Shown: piece after piece, positions 47,654 through 56,916 of the stretch
Layout: every line of letters begins with the position of its first letter
Position numbering within the stretch: position 1 is the first letter of the stretch
Source of the DNA: Marinobacterium lacunae
GTDB lineage: Bacteria; Pseudomonadota; Gammaproteobacteria; Pseudomonadales; Balneatricaceae
Direction of reading: 5' to 3'
Length of the DNA: 64,000 nt
Assembly (NCBI RefSeq): GCF_000705555.1
Contig: NZ_JMQN01000047.1
Location: forward strand, 62,001 to 126,000
The notes under the pieces: model-generated
Told to the model about the DNA's origin: nothing
Database searches by the model: none
The model's input: the letters and a program-made list of their open reading frames with translations, nothing else
Made by a program: the position numbers and the translations under genes

Positions 47654-48556
47654 CTAAACGTGATCTGGAAAGTCCATGGTTGCTAACGCGGCAAAAACTT
47701 TTGCTATTTCACTGCCATCGTCAGCCAGCCGAATATGCGTTTTCGGCAGCGATGGCATGCCGTATGCCGCCGGTACTTCAACCAAATCACGATCGGCAAG
47801 TGATAGCGGCAACGCTGAAACCGCGAGATCAGCGCGCAGGGCCGCGACTTGGCCCATTGATGTGTCGCTGGAGTATGCAATCCGATAGGGCATATCTGCC
47901 TCCTGCAACGCTTGCAGGGCGGCGTCACGCCAAGCGCAGCCGACGTCGGCCACCGCAATTGGCAGAGGATCATGCTCGATTGCGCGCCCACCCTCGCGCA
48001 TCAGCCATTTCAATGGCTCTGAAAACAGATCCTGTGCGTTGATCGTAGATGGCACGATGTCGTTGAAGAGAGCGACGTTGACAGCGCCGTCCGTCAATTT
48101 CTGCTTTACCGACTCACTGGTGTCAAGGCGAACATCCACCACGATGCCAGGGTGAGTCTCGGCCAGCCTCCTTAGCAGACGGGGCACCAGAGAGATTCCC
48201 AGATCATGTGGCGCCGCCAGGCGCAACCGCCCCTCAAGGGGCGAGCCTTGGAACAACGCCATCGCCTCGTCACTGATCCCGAGAAGTCTGCGGGCGACAC
48301 CCAGCAAGATATCGCCGTGCTCTGTCAGACTGACGTGACGGGCGTCCCGGTGCAGCAGTTGTGTGCCAAGGAGGTCTTCGAGCTTGCGCATCTGAAGGCT
48401 GATTGCCGAGGGCGAGCGATTGACTCGCACGGCGGCTCGCCGAAAGGACCCGGTCTCGCAGATAGCCACAAAGCTACGAAGCGCATCGAGATTTAGGGTC
48501 CGGTTCGTCGGAGCGGAAACGTCGAAGGGTTCCAGTGTTGAGTTTTCCTGATTCAT
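47654..48556 (-). CDS. LysR-family transcriptional regulator
   Basis: 300 residues. The N-terminal winged helix (LNLDALRSFVAICETGSFRR, AAVRVNRSPSAISLQMRKLE) is standard LysR. The remainder forms the two-lobed effector-binding domain. It is divergent from an EamA transporter, 78 bases apart, with a palindrome between them. The usual logic is that it controls that gene and itself, with a small molecule as effector (inference). Confidence 0.92.
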   Translation of the reverse strand: MNQENSTLEPFDVSAPTNRTLNLDALRSFVAICETGSFRRAAVRVNRSPSAISLQMRKLEDLLGTQLLHRDARHVSLTEHGDILLGVARRLLGISDEAMALFQGSPLEGRLRLAAPHDLGISLVPRLLRRLAETHPGIVVDVRLDTSESVKQKLTDGAVNVALFNDIVPSTINAQDLFSEPLKWLMREGGRAIEHDPLPIAVADVGCAWRDAALQALQEADMPYRIAYSSDTSMGQVAALRADLAVSALPLSLADRDLVEVPAAYGMPSLPKTHIRLADDGSEIAKVFAALATMDFPDHV

Positions 48557-48562
48557 AGGGTT

Positions 48563-48577
48563 AAAACGTATCGTTTT
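48563..48577. promoter_or_regulatory. Palindrome between the LysR and EamA genes
   Basis: aaaacg-tat-cgtttt is a perfect 15-base inverted repeat in the divergent promoter region, a plausible LysR binding site. Confidence 0.5.
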
Positions 48578-48634
48578 TCTAAATCAAGATCAAAGCATAG
48601 TCTTCACCTGAAGAAAAAGAGGTAAGGAGACCCT

Positions 48635-49561
48635 ATGTCCATTTTCTTGAATAAGCGCCTGCTCGGTCTTTTCTGGGCAGCAACGGCTATCCTAGTTTGG
48701 TCGGGGTCTTTAGTGATGCTCCGGCTTGGCGTTACAACAAGCTTGAATGCGTATGACCTGACTGCTATTCGGTTTGGCGTGGCTGGTCTGGTCCTTTTTC
48801 CGTTAGTTCTTCAACGTGGATTTGTCTTTAAGCGTGCCGGCGTGTGCGGGCTTATCGCGATGGTGGCAGGATTCGGCGCGCCCTATGTTTTACTTATCTC
48901 ACTGGCGTTGAAAACCGCGCCTGCTTCGGCTGCCGGATCTATCAATCCCGGGATGATGGCGGTCACTTCGCTGTTGCTGGGCTGGATAATTTTCCGCGAC
49001 CGGATCGGTAGGGTCCGTATCGGCGGTGCTGTGCTGATCCTTGTCGGGATTGCCCTTTTCACGGAATTGGTAGGCAGTTTCACCGTCGGCCATCTGATTC
49101 TCATGGGGACCGGCATCATGTGGGCGATTTATGCATTAATTGTCCGCTGTACCAATATTCCAGCGCTGAGTGCTACCGCTGTTGTTGCGATCGGATCAGC
49201 AGTCATCTATCTACCGGTCTATATCGTCGCCTTACCCAAGCGGATTGCGGCGGCGCCTTTACAGGACATACTGATGCAAGCAGGGTTTCAGGGTGTTCTG
49301 GTCAGTGTTCTTGCTATCTATGCGTTCAATCGTTCGGCTGAACTGCTTGGACCGCTGGTCGGTGCCACGCTGCCCGCACTGATCCCGGTGACCACTCTGG
49401 GGCTTGGGGTGTTATTGTTGGGCGAGACGGTGGGGATCGAGCATATGGTATCGGCCGGAGCAATTGGTACGGGCGTCGCTTTAATCCTCGCCGGTCACGC
49501 TCCCGCGTATCGGTTATGGAGGTTCGTTCGCGCTCGAGTCGCTCTGCTTAATGGTGACTGA
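48635..49561 (+). CDS. EamA/DMT-family transporter
   Basis: 308 residues with ten predicted membrane segments in two repeats of five. The first repeat (FWAATAILVWSGSLVMLRLG to PASAAGSINPGMMAVTSLLLG) and the second (MWAIYALIVRCTNIPALSAT to PLVGATLPALIPVTTLGLGV) carry the EamA pattern. DMT members export metabolites or amino acids. Substrate is unknown. It is the divergent partner of the LysR gene. A plausible ribosome site (gaggtaaggaga) lies before the start. Confidence 0.88.
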   Translation: MSIFLNKRLLGLFWAATAILVWSGSLVMLRLGVTTSLNAYDLTAIRFGVAGLVLFPLVLQRGFVFKRAGVCGLIAMVAGFGAPYVLLISLALKTAPASAAGSINPGMMAVTSLLLGWIIFRDRIGRVRIGGAVLILVGIALFTELVGSFTVGHLILMGTGIMWAIYALIVRCTNIPALSATAVVAIGSAVIYLPVYIVALPKRIAAAPLQDILMQAGFQGVLVSVLAIYAFNRSAELLGPLVGATLPALIPVTTLGLGVLLLGETVGIEHMVSAGAIGTGVALILAGHAPAYRLWRFVRARVALLNGD

Positions 49562-49684
49562 TAAGCAACACAGCTTCCGGTCCATAGCGACAGTCCTCGG
49601 TCCCCTCAACCTGTGTCGCGCTCAATGCGGTTCGACAATCCTGATAGAATCGCGGACCGAATTGAGCGTTAAGGTCAGGTGGTC

Positions 49685-50770
49685 ATGCGGATTCTTCTTT
49701 TGTCGGCGTACGATGCGGTCAGCCACAGCTATTGGCGTAAGGGGCTGGTTGCGGCATTTCCCGAACATGACTGGACGGTTCTGTCACTGCCTGCGCGCTA
49801 TTTCAGCTGGCGCATTCGCGGCAACAGCCTGAGCTGGGCCTTTGGCAAGCGCGAGGTATTAAGCCGGTCTTATGATCTGGTGATCGCCACATCGATGGTG
49901 GACCTCACCAGCCTGCGCGGGTTTATTCCTTCGCTGGCCAGCACACCGACGCTGGTCTATTTCCATGAAAACCAGTTTGCCTATCCGGAGTCGGGCCGCG
50001 AGTACCGCAGCGTCGAGCCGCTGATTCTGAATCTGTATAACGCCCTGTGCGGTGATCGGGTGCTGTTCAACTCGGCCTACAACCGTGACACCCTGCTTGA
50101 GGGGGCCGAGCGCCTGCTGCGCAAGTTGCCGGATCAGGTGCCGCCGGGGTTAATTGATCACATCCGCGCGCGCGCACAGATTCTGCCTGTACCCATGCCG
50201 GATTCGGCGTTTCTGCCGCCTGAACCAACCTCCGATGCGCTCTCGCTAGTGTGGAATCACCGTTGGGAGTTCGACAAGGGGCCTGAGCTTTTGCATGCGG
50301 CGGTCAAGGCGCTGCAGGCATCCGGTGTGCGGTTCACGCTCCATGTTGTGGGGCAGCAGTTTCGCTCGACGCCCGCGGTGTTTGATGATCTCAAGCGCGA
50401 TCTTGAGTCCGGTGGCAATCTTGGCCGCTGGGGCCATATTGAGCAGGTTGCTGAGTATCGTCAGCTGTTGCAGCGCTGTGATGTGGCGCTCTCAACGGCG
50501 CTGCATGATTTTCAGGGCATCGCAGTGCTAGAGGCGGTGGCCGCGGGTTGTCGCCCGGTTGTCCCTGATAGGCTTGCCTATACCGAGCTGTTTCCGGATG
50601 AGTGCCGTTATTCGCAAGCGGATGAGAGTAGGGCGTTGGCGCAGATGGTGGCAGCTTTGGCTGAGCAAAAGGCCAAAGGCGAGGCGCTTCAGGTGCCGGA
50701 TGTATCGCATCTGAGCTGGAGGGCGTTAACGCCCGCCTGGGCCGAGCTGATTGCCGGTGTAACGGCCTAA
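49685..50770 (+). CDS. Predicted tRNA-queuosine alpha-mannosyltransferase
   Basis: 361 residues from the ATG at 49685. It fits the DUF3524/GTDC1 family of tRNA-queuosine glycosyltransferases: MRILLLSAYDAVSHSYWRKG at the N-terminus, PTLVYFHENQFAYP, VLFNSAYNRDTLL, LVWNHRWEFDKGPELL and the GT-B C-terminal DVALSTALHDFQGIAVLEA. In animals the homologue (QTMAN) adds mannose to queuosine in tRNA-Asp. The bacterial function is predicted from homology. It is a stand-alone gene here; queuosine synthesis genes are not in the window. Confidence 0.75.
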   Translation: MRILLLSAYDAVSHSYWRKGLVAAFPEHDWTVLSLPARYFSWRIRGNSLSWAFGKREVLSRSYDLVIATSMVDLTSLRGFIPSLASTPTLVYFHENQFAYPESGREYRSVEPLILNLYNALCGDRVLFNSAYNRDTLLEGAERLLRKLPDQVPPGLIDHIRARAQILPVPMPDSAFLPPEPTSDALSLVWNHRWEFDKGPELLHAAVKALQASGVRFTLHVVGQQFRSTPAVFDDLKRDLESGGNLGRWGHIEQVAEYRQLLQRCDVALSTALHDFQGIAVLEAVAAGCRPVVPDRLAYTELFPDECRYSQADESRALAQMVAALAEQKAKGEALQVPDVSHLSWRALTPAWAELIAGVTA

Positions 50771-50886
50771 CCTGTAGATCTGCGTCAATGGGGCACCCTT
50801 GCCCGATGTCGCCTCGGCCGTTATCCTGCTGCGCTTTCTGATACTGACTCTTAAGAGAGACATTTGATAGCGCACAGGGGGTGGCG

Positions 50887-51426
50887 GTGGTAACAGTCAA
50901 GGAGATGATCGATCAGATACTGGTTCGCGAGGGTGGTTATGTGGATCACCCGGATGATCGCGGCGGGCCAACCAAATTCGGCATTACGCAAAAAACGCTC
51001 TCGCGCTATTACGGTCGCGCGGCCACACCCTCTGAGGTGGAGGCGCTCTCTGTCGAGGTGGCGCGCGAGATCTACGAGCGCAACTACTACATAGCGCCCA
51101 GCCTCAATACGCTGCCCGATACCGTTCAGCCCTTTCTGTTCGACAGCGCCGTTAATCACGGCCCGCGCCGTGCCATTCGGTTTTTGCAGAGCGTGTGCAA
51201 TCAGGCCCGCTATACCCCCGCGTTGTCAGAAGATGGCGCCGTCGGGCCCAATACCCGCAGAGCCGCTGTCTGGGCCGAGCGCGAGATGGGCCGCGTGCTG
51301 TTACGGGCATTGATAGAGGAGCGGCGCAACTTTTACCGTGTCATCGTCGAGATGCGGCCGTCACAGCGGGTGTTTCTCAACGGCTGGATGAATCGTGTGA
51401 ATGAGTTTGAGCGGGGGCTGTCCTGA
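50887..51426 (+). CDS. GH108-family N-acetylmuramidase (endolysin-like)
   Basis: 179 residues from a GTG start preceded by aggggg; an in-frame GTG two codons upstream (50881) is equally possible. Catalytic region at the N-terminus: ILVREGGYVDHPDDRGGPT with the Glu of the EGGY motif, then KFGITQKTL. The C-terminal peptidoglycan-binding-like part follows (DGAVGPNTRRA). There is no signal peptide, so export needs a holin. Such a gene follows at once, sharing one base with this stop. Confidence 0.88.
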   Translation: MVTVKEMIDQILVREGGYVDHPDDRGGPTKFGITQKTLSRYYGRAATPSEVEALSVEVAREIYERNYYIAPSLNTLPDTVQPFLFDSAVNHGPRRAIRFLQSVCNQARYTPALSEDGAVGPNTRRAAVWAEREMGRVLLRALIEERRNFYRVIVEMRPSQRVFLNGWMNRVNEFERGLS

Positions 51427-52037
51427 TGGCGTGGTGGAATGTGATTACCGATCTCTTTACCGGTGGCAAGGCGGTGGCCGAAGTGTTCGTGGAAAACCGC
51501 GAAAACAGGGGGCAGCGTATCCACGACGAGCAGATGGCCGATATCGAGCGGGATCGGGCCTCGCTGGAGCAGTTTTCAGCCGAGTTTCACAATCGTCTAA
51601 GGCGCACCTGGTGGGACTCGCTGGTGGATGGCCTCAACCGCTTGCCGCGCCCGCTGTTGACCATTGCGGTGCTCAGTTTCTTTGTTCTGGCACCGATCAA
51701 CCCCGAGCGTTTCCTGCTGATCGCGAAGTCGTTCGAGATCATGCCGCCCGGATACTGGGCACTGCTCAGTGTGATTATCAGTTTCTATTTTGGCGGGCGT
51801 ATGCAGCTGAAATCGCAAGATCTCAAGATTCGAAAAGATGCCGTCGATGCAGCCAAAGAGCTCATTAGCCTAAGGCGCGAATTTCGCCAGCTGACTGACG
51901 AAGATGAGAGTATCGAGTCGAAAATTTTTGATACTGCCCTGCTCAGGGGTGATACACAGGTCAGCAACCGTGTGGTTGAACAGTGGCTTGAAAGCCGGGA
52001 AAAGCGCTTGCTGGGCGATGATGCTTCGGTGGGCTAA
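51426..52037 (+). CDS. Holin-like membrane protein
   Basis: 203 residues. The N-terminal 60 are charged and helical. Two hydrophobic segments follow (about 76-96, PLLTIAVLSFFVLAPINPERF, and about 108-122, ALLSVIISFYFGG). The C-terminal 80 are charged and coiled. The match is to the phage-type 3TM holin group, usually found downstream of GH108 muramidases. The ATG overlaps the muramidase stop by one base, so the two form a translationally coupled lysis cassette. No other phage genes are present. Confidence 0.7.
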   Translation: MAWWNVITDLFTGGKAVAEVFVENRENRGQRIHDEQMADIERDRASLEQFSAEFHNRLRRTWWDSLVDGLNRLPRPLLTIAVLSFFVLAPINPERFLLIAKSFEIMPPGYWALLSVIISFYFGGRMQLKSQDLKIRKDAVDAAKELISLRREFRQLTDEDESIESKIFDTALLRGDTQVSNRVVEQWLESREKRLLGDDASVG

Positions 52038-52170
52038 CAGTTTTTCATGAGGCTTACATCGCGTCTGTTTCGATCTTGAAACATCCCTTCTTTTTGTCCG
52101 GAAAAATATTCATGCGGGGTTATTTTCGGCTCTGTGACAAAAATGTGACTGATAGCTGAACGCTATACTT

Positions 52171-52206
52171 GGGAGGTGAGTCATTAGCAGGGAGAGCCTT
52201 ACTCCC
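52171..52206 (+). repeat. Inverted repeat in the leader of the GAF-GGDEF gene
   Basis: gggaggtgag pairs with cttactccc with one bulge. It lies 70 bases before the start. It does not match the GEMM cyclic-di-GMP riboswitch consensus. Confidence 0.3.
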
Positions 52207-52273
52207 AAACGCTCTATAGAAGGGGTAGGTACGCTTCTGGCAGGGAAGTAACCACTGTAGTGAGGCGAGTATT

Positions 52274-53281
52274 ATGCCTTCTCAAAATAGTCTGCTGGAA
52301 GTGATCAAGCTTCAGACCGACATCGCGAAGGTGGGGTTGGATCTTGGCGATGTAATGGAACTGGTCGTGGAAAGGGCGTTGCCGCTGACCGGTGCCGATG
52401 GTGCGTTGATCGAGTTAGTCGATGGCGACTGGATGGTCAATCGGGCGGCGTCGGGTCTTGCTAAGTCGAGACTTGGTTTGAAGCTCAAGCGCGAAAACAG
52501 TCTGTCTGGCCTGTGTGTCGAAACCGGTGCAATACTGCGCTGTGACGACACCGAGAAAGATCCCCGCGTCAATTATGATTCCTGCCAACAGCTGGGCACA
52601 CGCTCGATGATCGTGGTGCCGCTGAAGTACAAGGAGGTCACGGTTGGGGTGCTCAAGGCGGTGTCTCAACAGCCGGGGAAGTTCACAACGGCGCATATGA
52701 CACTGCTGGGCCTGTCATCTGAACTGGTTGGTACGACCATTTTCTTTGCCACCAAATACGGTCGGGACGATCTCTTCTTCAAGGCGACCCATGACAGCCT
52801 GACCGGGCTTGCCAACCGCTCACTGTTTATCGACCGACTGCGCAGCGCCATCGCGCTGGGTTCGCGTGATGCCCGTCCGGTGGGCGTGCTGATGATCGAC
52901 ATGGATGATCTTAAAAAGATCAACGACACCTATGGTCACCGGGTAGGAGATGCTGTGATAAAGGAGTTCGCCAACCGCAGCAGAGCCGGTGCCCGTGCAT
53001 CGGATACGGTGGCGCGTCTCGGCGGGGACGAATTCGGTGTGCTGCTTAAGCCGATCGATGTACCTGAGGGGCTCGATGCGGCTATACAGCGTCAGTACGA
53101 GATGATCGATGCGCCGTTTCTGTTCGAGCACCGGATATATCACCTCCATGCCAGTATAGGTGCGGCGTGCTTCCCGGACGATGGTTACGATGTCGGCGGG
53201 CTGCTGGATGCGGCCGACCGGCGCATGTACGAGATCAAGCGCGAGCACAAGTGCGGCACCGCGTTAACGCACGCCAGTTGA
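52274..53281 (+). CDS. Diguanylate cyclase with GAF domain
   Basis: 335 residues. A GAF-like sensor (about 15-160) is followed by a GGDEF domain with the intact RLGGDEFG motif. An RxxD inhibitory site (RASD) lies five residues before the motif, so product inhibition is expected. DSLTGLANRSLFIDRL and DMDDLKKINDTYGHRVGD are typical. No membrane segment, so it is cytoplasmic and senses an internal ligand. It converges on another GGDEF gene. Confidence 0.93.
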   Translation: MPSQNSLLEVIKLQTDIAKVGLDLGDVMELVVERALPLTGADGALIELVDGDWMVNRAASGLAKSRLGLKLKRENSLSGLCVETGAILRCDDTEKDPRVNYDSCQQLGTRSMIVVPLKYKEVTVGVLKAVSQQPGKFTTAHMTLLGLSSELVGTTIFFATKYGRDDLFFKATHDSLTGLANRSLFIDRLRSAIALGSRDARPVGVLMIDMDDLKKINDTYGHRVGDAVIKEFANRSRAGARASDTVARLGGDEFGVLLKPIDVPEGLDAAIQRQYEMIDAPFLFEHRIYHLHASIGAACFPDDGYDVGGLLDAADRRMYEIKREHKCGTALTHAS

Positions 53282-53297
53282 GTATTGCGCGCTGGTT

Positions 53298-54602
53298 TCA
53301 GGCGATATCCGCGAATACGTAGCCGTTCTTGCCGCTCTTTTTAACATCGTACATCGAGCGGTCGGCCACCTTGATAAGCTCTTCCAGTGTCTGGCCGTGA
53401 TCGGGGTAAAGGGCAACGCCGATGCTGGCACCGATACAGGCCAGTTGATCGCTAGCGCCTTCCAGTCGAAGCGATATCGGCTGGCGAACCGCCTCGACAA
53501 TCTTCTCGCAAATCGGTTTTACGTTGTCTTCATCGACAATATTGTTCAGCAGTACGACGAACTCGTCGCCCCCCATGCGCGCGACAATGTCAGACTGGCG
53601 CACCCTGTGTGACAGCCGCTTGGCCACCTCGACCAATACCTGATCCCCGGCCCCGTGGCCCCACTTATCGTTGACCTCCTTGAAGCTGTCGAGGTCGATA
53701 AACAGCAGGGCAGCCTTGTGCTGGTTGCGCTGTAAGTTGGCCAGCAGGTTTTGGGCGCTGACTGACAGGTAATGCATGGAGGGGATGCCGGTGAGTGCGT
53801 CATGGTGAGCCATGTGCTCAAGCTCGCTTCGGGCCTGTTGGGCTTCATCCAGCGCGTTGTGCAGGTCGGTCACGTCATACTCCGCAACCAGTATCAGAAA
53901 CTCGCCACTTAGTGGGTGTCGTGTGATGCGAATATCCAGCGTATGGCGGCGCACGCCCTGGCCTGTATTCATCAGGTGGGTCCAGCGACCGCCTTTTTGG
54001 GCGAGTGCTTCTGCAAGCCGTGACGTGCCTTCCGACGCGTGAAGAAAACGCGCGGTAAACGCTGAATGGCCCTCGGGCAGAGCCTGTGTATCGATATGTT
54101 TGTAGGCTTCGGTTGCGGCCGGATTCTCGATAACGGTCTTGCCTTCGAATGTAAAGCTTGTGACCAGCACGTTGGTGTAGCGCATCGCCTCAACCAGCAG
54201 CAGGTTCTCCGGCGTTTCGCCCAGATTCACCTCCTCGTTGATGTACGCGATGATGGCCCGGTGCTTGTGCGGGCCAACGGTAACCGCCCGATGCCGCATG
54301 AATAGCGTCTTGGGTTTGCCGTTGGGGTAGGTTGTCCAGGGATCGACGGTCAGCCCGTTCTTGGCTGCCAGTTCGAACGTCTGCAGGGTGCGGTCGCGCG
54401 CGCCTTGTGTATCGCCCGAGAGATCCTTGTTGATCAGCTGATCCAGCGTATCCAGCCCCCAAAATGAGAGCGCTGCGCTGTTGCCCCACCACCAGCCATG
54501 TTTGTCGAGATCGAAAATCCAGACCACATCGGGGATGAGTTCATAGAGTTTCAACTCGTCGTGGGACTGAATGTGTACGAGGTGGCTGTAATCAGTGTGC
54601 AT
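53298..54602 (-). CDS. Diguanylate cyclase with PAS domains
   Basis: 434 residues without membrane segments. Two PAS-like regions (about 15-120 and 140-255, with VVWIFDLDKHGWWWGNSAAL and VTSFTFEGKTVIENPAATEA) precede a GGDEF domain at the C-terminus with RMGGDEFV, and an RxxD inhibitory site (RQSD) five residues before. It should make cyclic-di-GMP under PAS control. It converges with the GAF-GGDEF gene and is divergent from selD. Confidence 0.93.
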   Translation of the reverse strand: MHTDYSHLVHIQSHDELKLYELIPDVVWIFDLDKHGWWWGNSAALSFWGLDTLDQLINKDLSGDTQGARDRTLQTFELAAKNGLTVDPWTTYPNGKPKTLFMRHRAVTVGPHKHRAIIAYINEEVNLGETPENLLLVEAMRYTNVLVTSFTFEGKTVIENPAATEAYKHIDTQALPEGHSAFTARFLHASEGTSRLAEALAQKGGRWTHLMNTGQGVRRHTLDIRITRHPLSGEFLILVAEYDVTDLHNALDEAQQARSELEHMAHHDALTGIPSMHYLSVSAQNLLANLQRNQHKAALLFIDLDSFKEVNDKWGHGAGDQVLVEVAKRLSHRVRQSDIVARMGGDEFVVLLNNIVDEDNVKPICEKIVEAVRQPISLRLEGASDQLACIGASIGVALYPDHGQTLEELIKVADRSMYDVKKSGKNGYVFADIA

Positions 54603-54723
54603 ATAAAGCGTGTCCGAAACCCTTTGCAGAGCTCTATATTACATTGTCTCCATGTTGATTCACTGACAAATGTCGCGTCAGTTCGTATCATTCACCTTCT
54701 GTTTACGCTCGAGAGACTCAGGC

Positions 54724-55779
54724 ATGTCCGATACACCCGTTCGATTGACCGAATACAGCCACGGAGCCGGTTGTGGCTGCAAGATTTCCCCTAAAGTGCT
54801 GGACCAGATTCTGGTCTCGCAACTTAAAGTGCCGGAGTCTCCGAACCTGTTGGTCGGTAACAGCAGCAAGGATGACGCGGCCGCCTATGATCTCGGTAAC
54901 GGGCAGGTTGTGTTGAGCACAACCGATTTCTTTATGCCGATCGTCGATGACCCGTTCGACTTCGGCCGTATCGCGGCGACGAATGCGATCAGCGATATCT
55001 ACGCCATGGGCGGCAATCCGCTGATGGCGATCGCCATTCTGGGCTGGCCGATCAATCTGCTGCCGGCCGAGGTTGCCCAGCAGGTGGTTGAGGGGGGCCG
55101 TCAGGCTTGTGCCGATGCCGGTATTCCATTGGCAGGCGGGCACAGTATCGACGCCCCCGAGCCGATTTTCGGTTTGGCCGTTACGGGGCTTACCAGCCGC
55201 GAACAGCTCAAGCAGAATGATCGCGCCCAGCCCGGCGACAAGCTCTACCTCACCAAGCCGTTGGGAATTGGCATTCTCACCACCGCGCAGAAACAGAAAA
55301 AGCTCCTGCCCGAGCATACGTATCTGGCACGGGACATCATGTGCAGGCTCAACAGCGTCGGCGCCCGGGTGTCAGCACTGGAGGGCGTCAATGCCATTAC
55401 CGATGTGACGGGGTTTGGCCTGATGGGGCATCTGCTGGAGGTGTGTGAAGGCAGTGGCGTGCAGGCGGTGGTGAACGCATCAGCCGTGCCGGTTATCCCC
55501 GAAGCGCTGGATTACCTCGCACAGGGCTGCGTACCCGGTGGCACCGGCCGCAATCTGGATAGTTACGGCCACAAACTGGCACCCATGACCGAGCATCAGC
55601 GCAACCTGTTGTGCGACCCCCAAACCAGCGGTGGCCTGCTGATCGCCATTCGTCCCGATCAGGCGGCTGCGCTGGAAACCCTGCTAACCGAGCACGGCGT
55701 GCACGCACAGCCAATTGGTGAGCTTGAAGCCTACGGCGGCGCGGAGTATGTCCGTGTCGAGGGCGAGGTTAGCCTGTGA
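54724..55779 (+). CDS. selD: Selenide, water dikinase SelD
   Basis: 351 residues from the MSDTPVRL start; an ATG at 54670 is further upstream without a good ribosome site. The catalytic region [16 protein letters not shown] carries Cys (not Sec) and Lys in the right places. [20 protein letters not shown] and [18 protein letters not shown] are family blocks. SelD makes selenophosphate from selenide and ATP. The stop overlaps the selU start (GTGA). A selenocysteine system cannot be judged from this window. Confidence 0.96.
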   Translation: MSDTPVRLTEYSHGAGCGCKISPKVLDQILVSQLKVPESPNLLVGNSSKDDAAAYDLGNGQVVLSTTDFFMPIVDDPFDFGRIAATNAISDIYAMGGNPLMAIAILGWPINLLPAEVAQQVVEGGRQACADAGIPLAGGHSIDAPEPIFGLAVTGLTSREQLKQNDRAQPGDKLYLTKPLGIGILTTAQKQKKLLPEHTYLARDIMCRLNSVGARVSALEGVNAITDVTGFGLMGHLLEVCEGSGVQAVVNASAVPVIPEALDYLAQGCVPGGTGRNLDSYGHKLAPMTEHQRNLLCDPQTSGGLLIAIRPDQAAALETLLTEHGVHAQPIGELEAYGGAEYVRVEGEVSL

Positions 55780-56888
55780 GCCGTCCGGACAGCAGCGAGT
55801 TTCTGCAGATTTTCCTTAACGATATTCCGATGATCGACACCCGTTCGCCCATCGAATTCGAGAAGGGGGCATTTCCCAGCAGCGTGAGCCTGCCATTGAT
55901 GACGACGCAGGAGCGCGCGCAGGTGGGCACCTGCTACAAGCAGAAAGGGCAGCAGGCTGCGATTGAGCTTGGCCACTCACTGGTCAGCGGTGCGATCAAG
56001 GAGGCCCGAGTTAACGCCTGGGTCGCGTTCGCCAACGAACACCCTGAAGGGTACTTATACTGCTGGCGCGGAGGCCTGCGCAGCCAGATCTGTCAACAGT
56101 GGATGCGCGATGCCGGCTGCGAGTATCCCCGGATTACCGGTGGCTACAAGGCGATGCGGCAGTTCCTGATTCGGGAGTTTGAGCGTATATGTGAACACCA
56201 GCCCATGGTGCTGCTCGGTGGCCAGACCGGCAGCCGCAAAACGGAGCTGATCGAACAGCTTGATAATGCCGTTGATCTGGAGGGGCTTGCGCATCATCGG
56301 GGGTCCAGCTTCGGGCGGCGGCCAGAGGGTCAGCCGAGCCAGTTGAATTTCGAGAATGCGCTGGCGGTTGACCTGCTCAAGGTTGAACACTCATCGGCAA
56401 TACAATCAGGGCTACCGGTGGTGCTTGAAGACGAGGGCAGGTTGGTGGGGCGTTGCTCAGTTCCGCTGCCGCTGCAGCGGCGCATGCTCAGCAGCCCGAT
56501 CGTGGTGCTTGAAGTGCCGCTGGATGAGCGTGTTGAACACAGCTATCACAACTACATTCTAGAAAAACTGCAGGAATGGCAGCGTAAACTGGGCGAGGAG
56601 GAGGGCTTCAATGCCTTTGCCGAAGATCTGACCCAGTCGCTCTATCGCATACGCAAGCGCTTGGGTGGTGTCCGCTATGCTGAGGTTGCCGCGATGCTGG
56701 ACGAAGCACTCACCGCACATCGAAGCGGTAACCCCGATCTGCATTGGGACTGGATTCTGACGCTGCTGGTGGATTACTACGATCCGATGTACGACTATCA
56801 GCTCAGCCGAAGAGAAGGCCGAATTGTGTTCCGGGGCGACCGGGAGGCGGTTCATCAGTATCTTACATCGCGTCATCACGCGAACTAA
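55776..56888 (+). CDS. selU: tRNA 2-selenouridine synthase SelU (MnmH)
   Basis: 370 residues with GTG start. An N-terminal rhodanese domain carries the active Cys in [10 protein letters not shown] near residue 92. The C-terminal P-loop part has [12 protein letters not shown]. This Walker A has Arg where the consensus has Gly (GxxxxGK[ST]). The enzyme replaces sulfur with selenium in the wobble 2-thiouridine of some tRNAs, using selenophosphate from SelD. A selenium importer follows 28 bases downstream. Confidence 0.94.
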   Translation: MSRPDSSEFLQIFLNDIPMIDTRSPIEFEKGAFPSSVSLPLMTTQERAQVGTCYKQKGQQAAIELGHSLVSGAIKEARVNAWVAFANEHPEGYLYCWRGGLRSQICQQWMRDAGCEYPRITGGYKAMRQFLIREFERICEHQPMVLLGGQTGSRKTELIEQLDNAVDLEGLAHHRGSSFGRRPEGQPSQLNFENALAVDLLKVEHSSAIQSGLPVVLEDEGRLVGRCSVPLPLQRRMLSSPIVVLEVPLDERVEHSYHNYILEKLQEWQRKLGEEEGFNAFAEDLTQSLYRIRKRLGGVRYAEVAAMLDEALTAHRSGNPDLHWDWILTLLVDYYDPMYDYQLSRREGRIVFRGDREAVHQYLTSRHHAN

Positions 56889-56916
56889 TCGACACACGTC
56901 CAGACAAGGAGAGACT

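Noticed and set aside
52141-52260. Possible cyclic-di-GMP (GEMM) riboswitch before the GGDEF gene
   Set aside because: A hairpin is present, but the conserved GEMM core sequences are not found.
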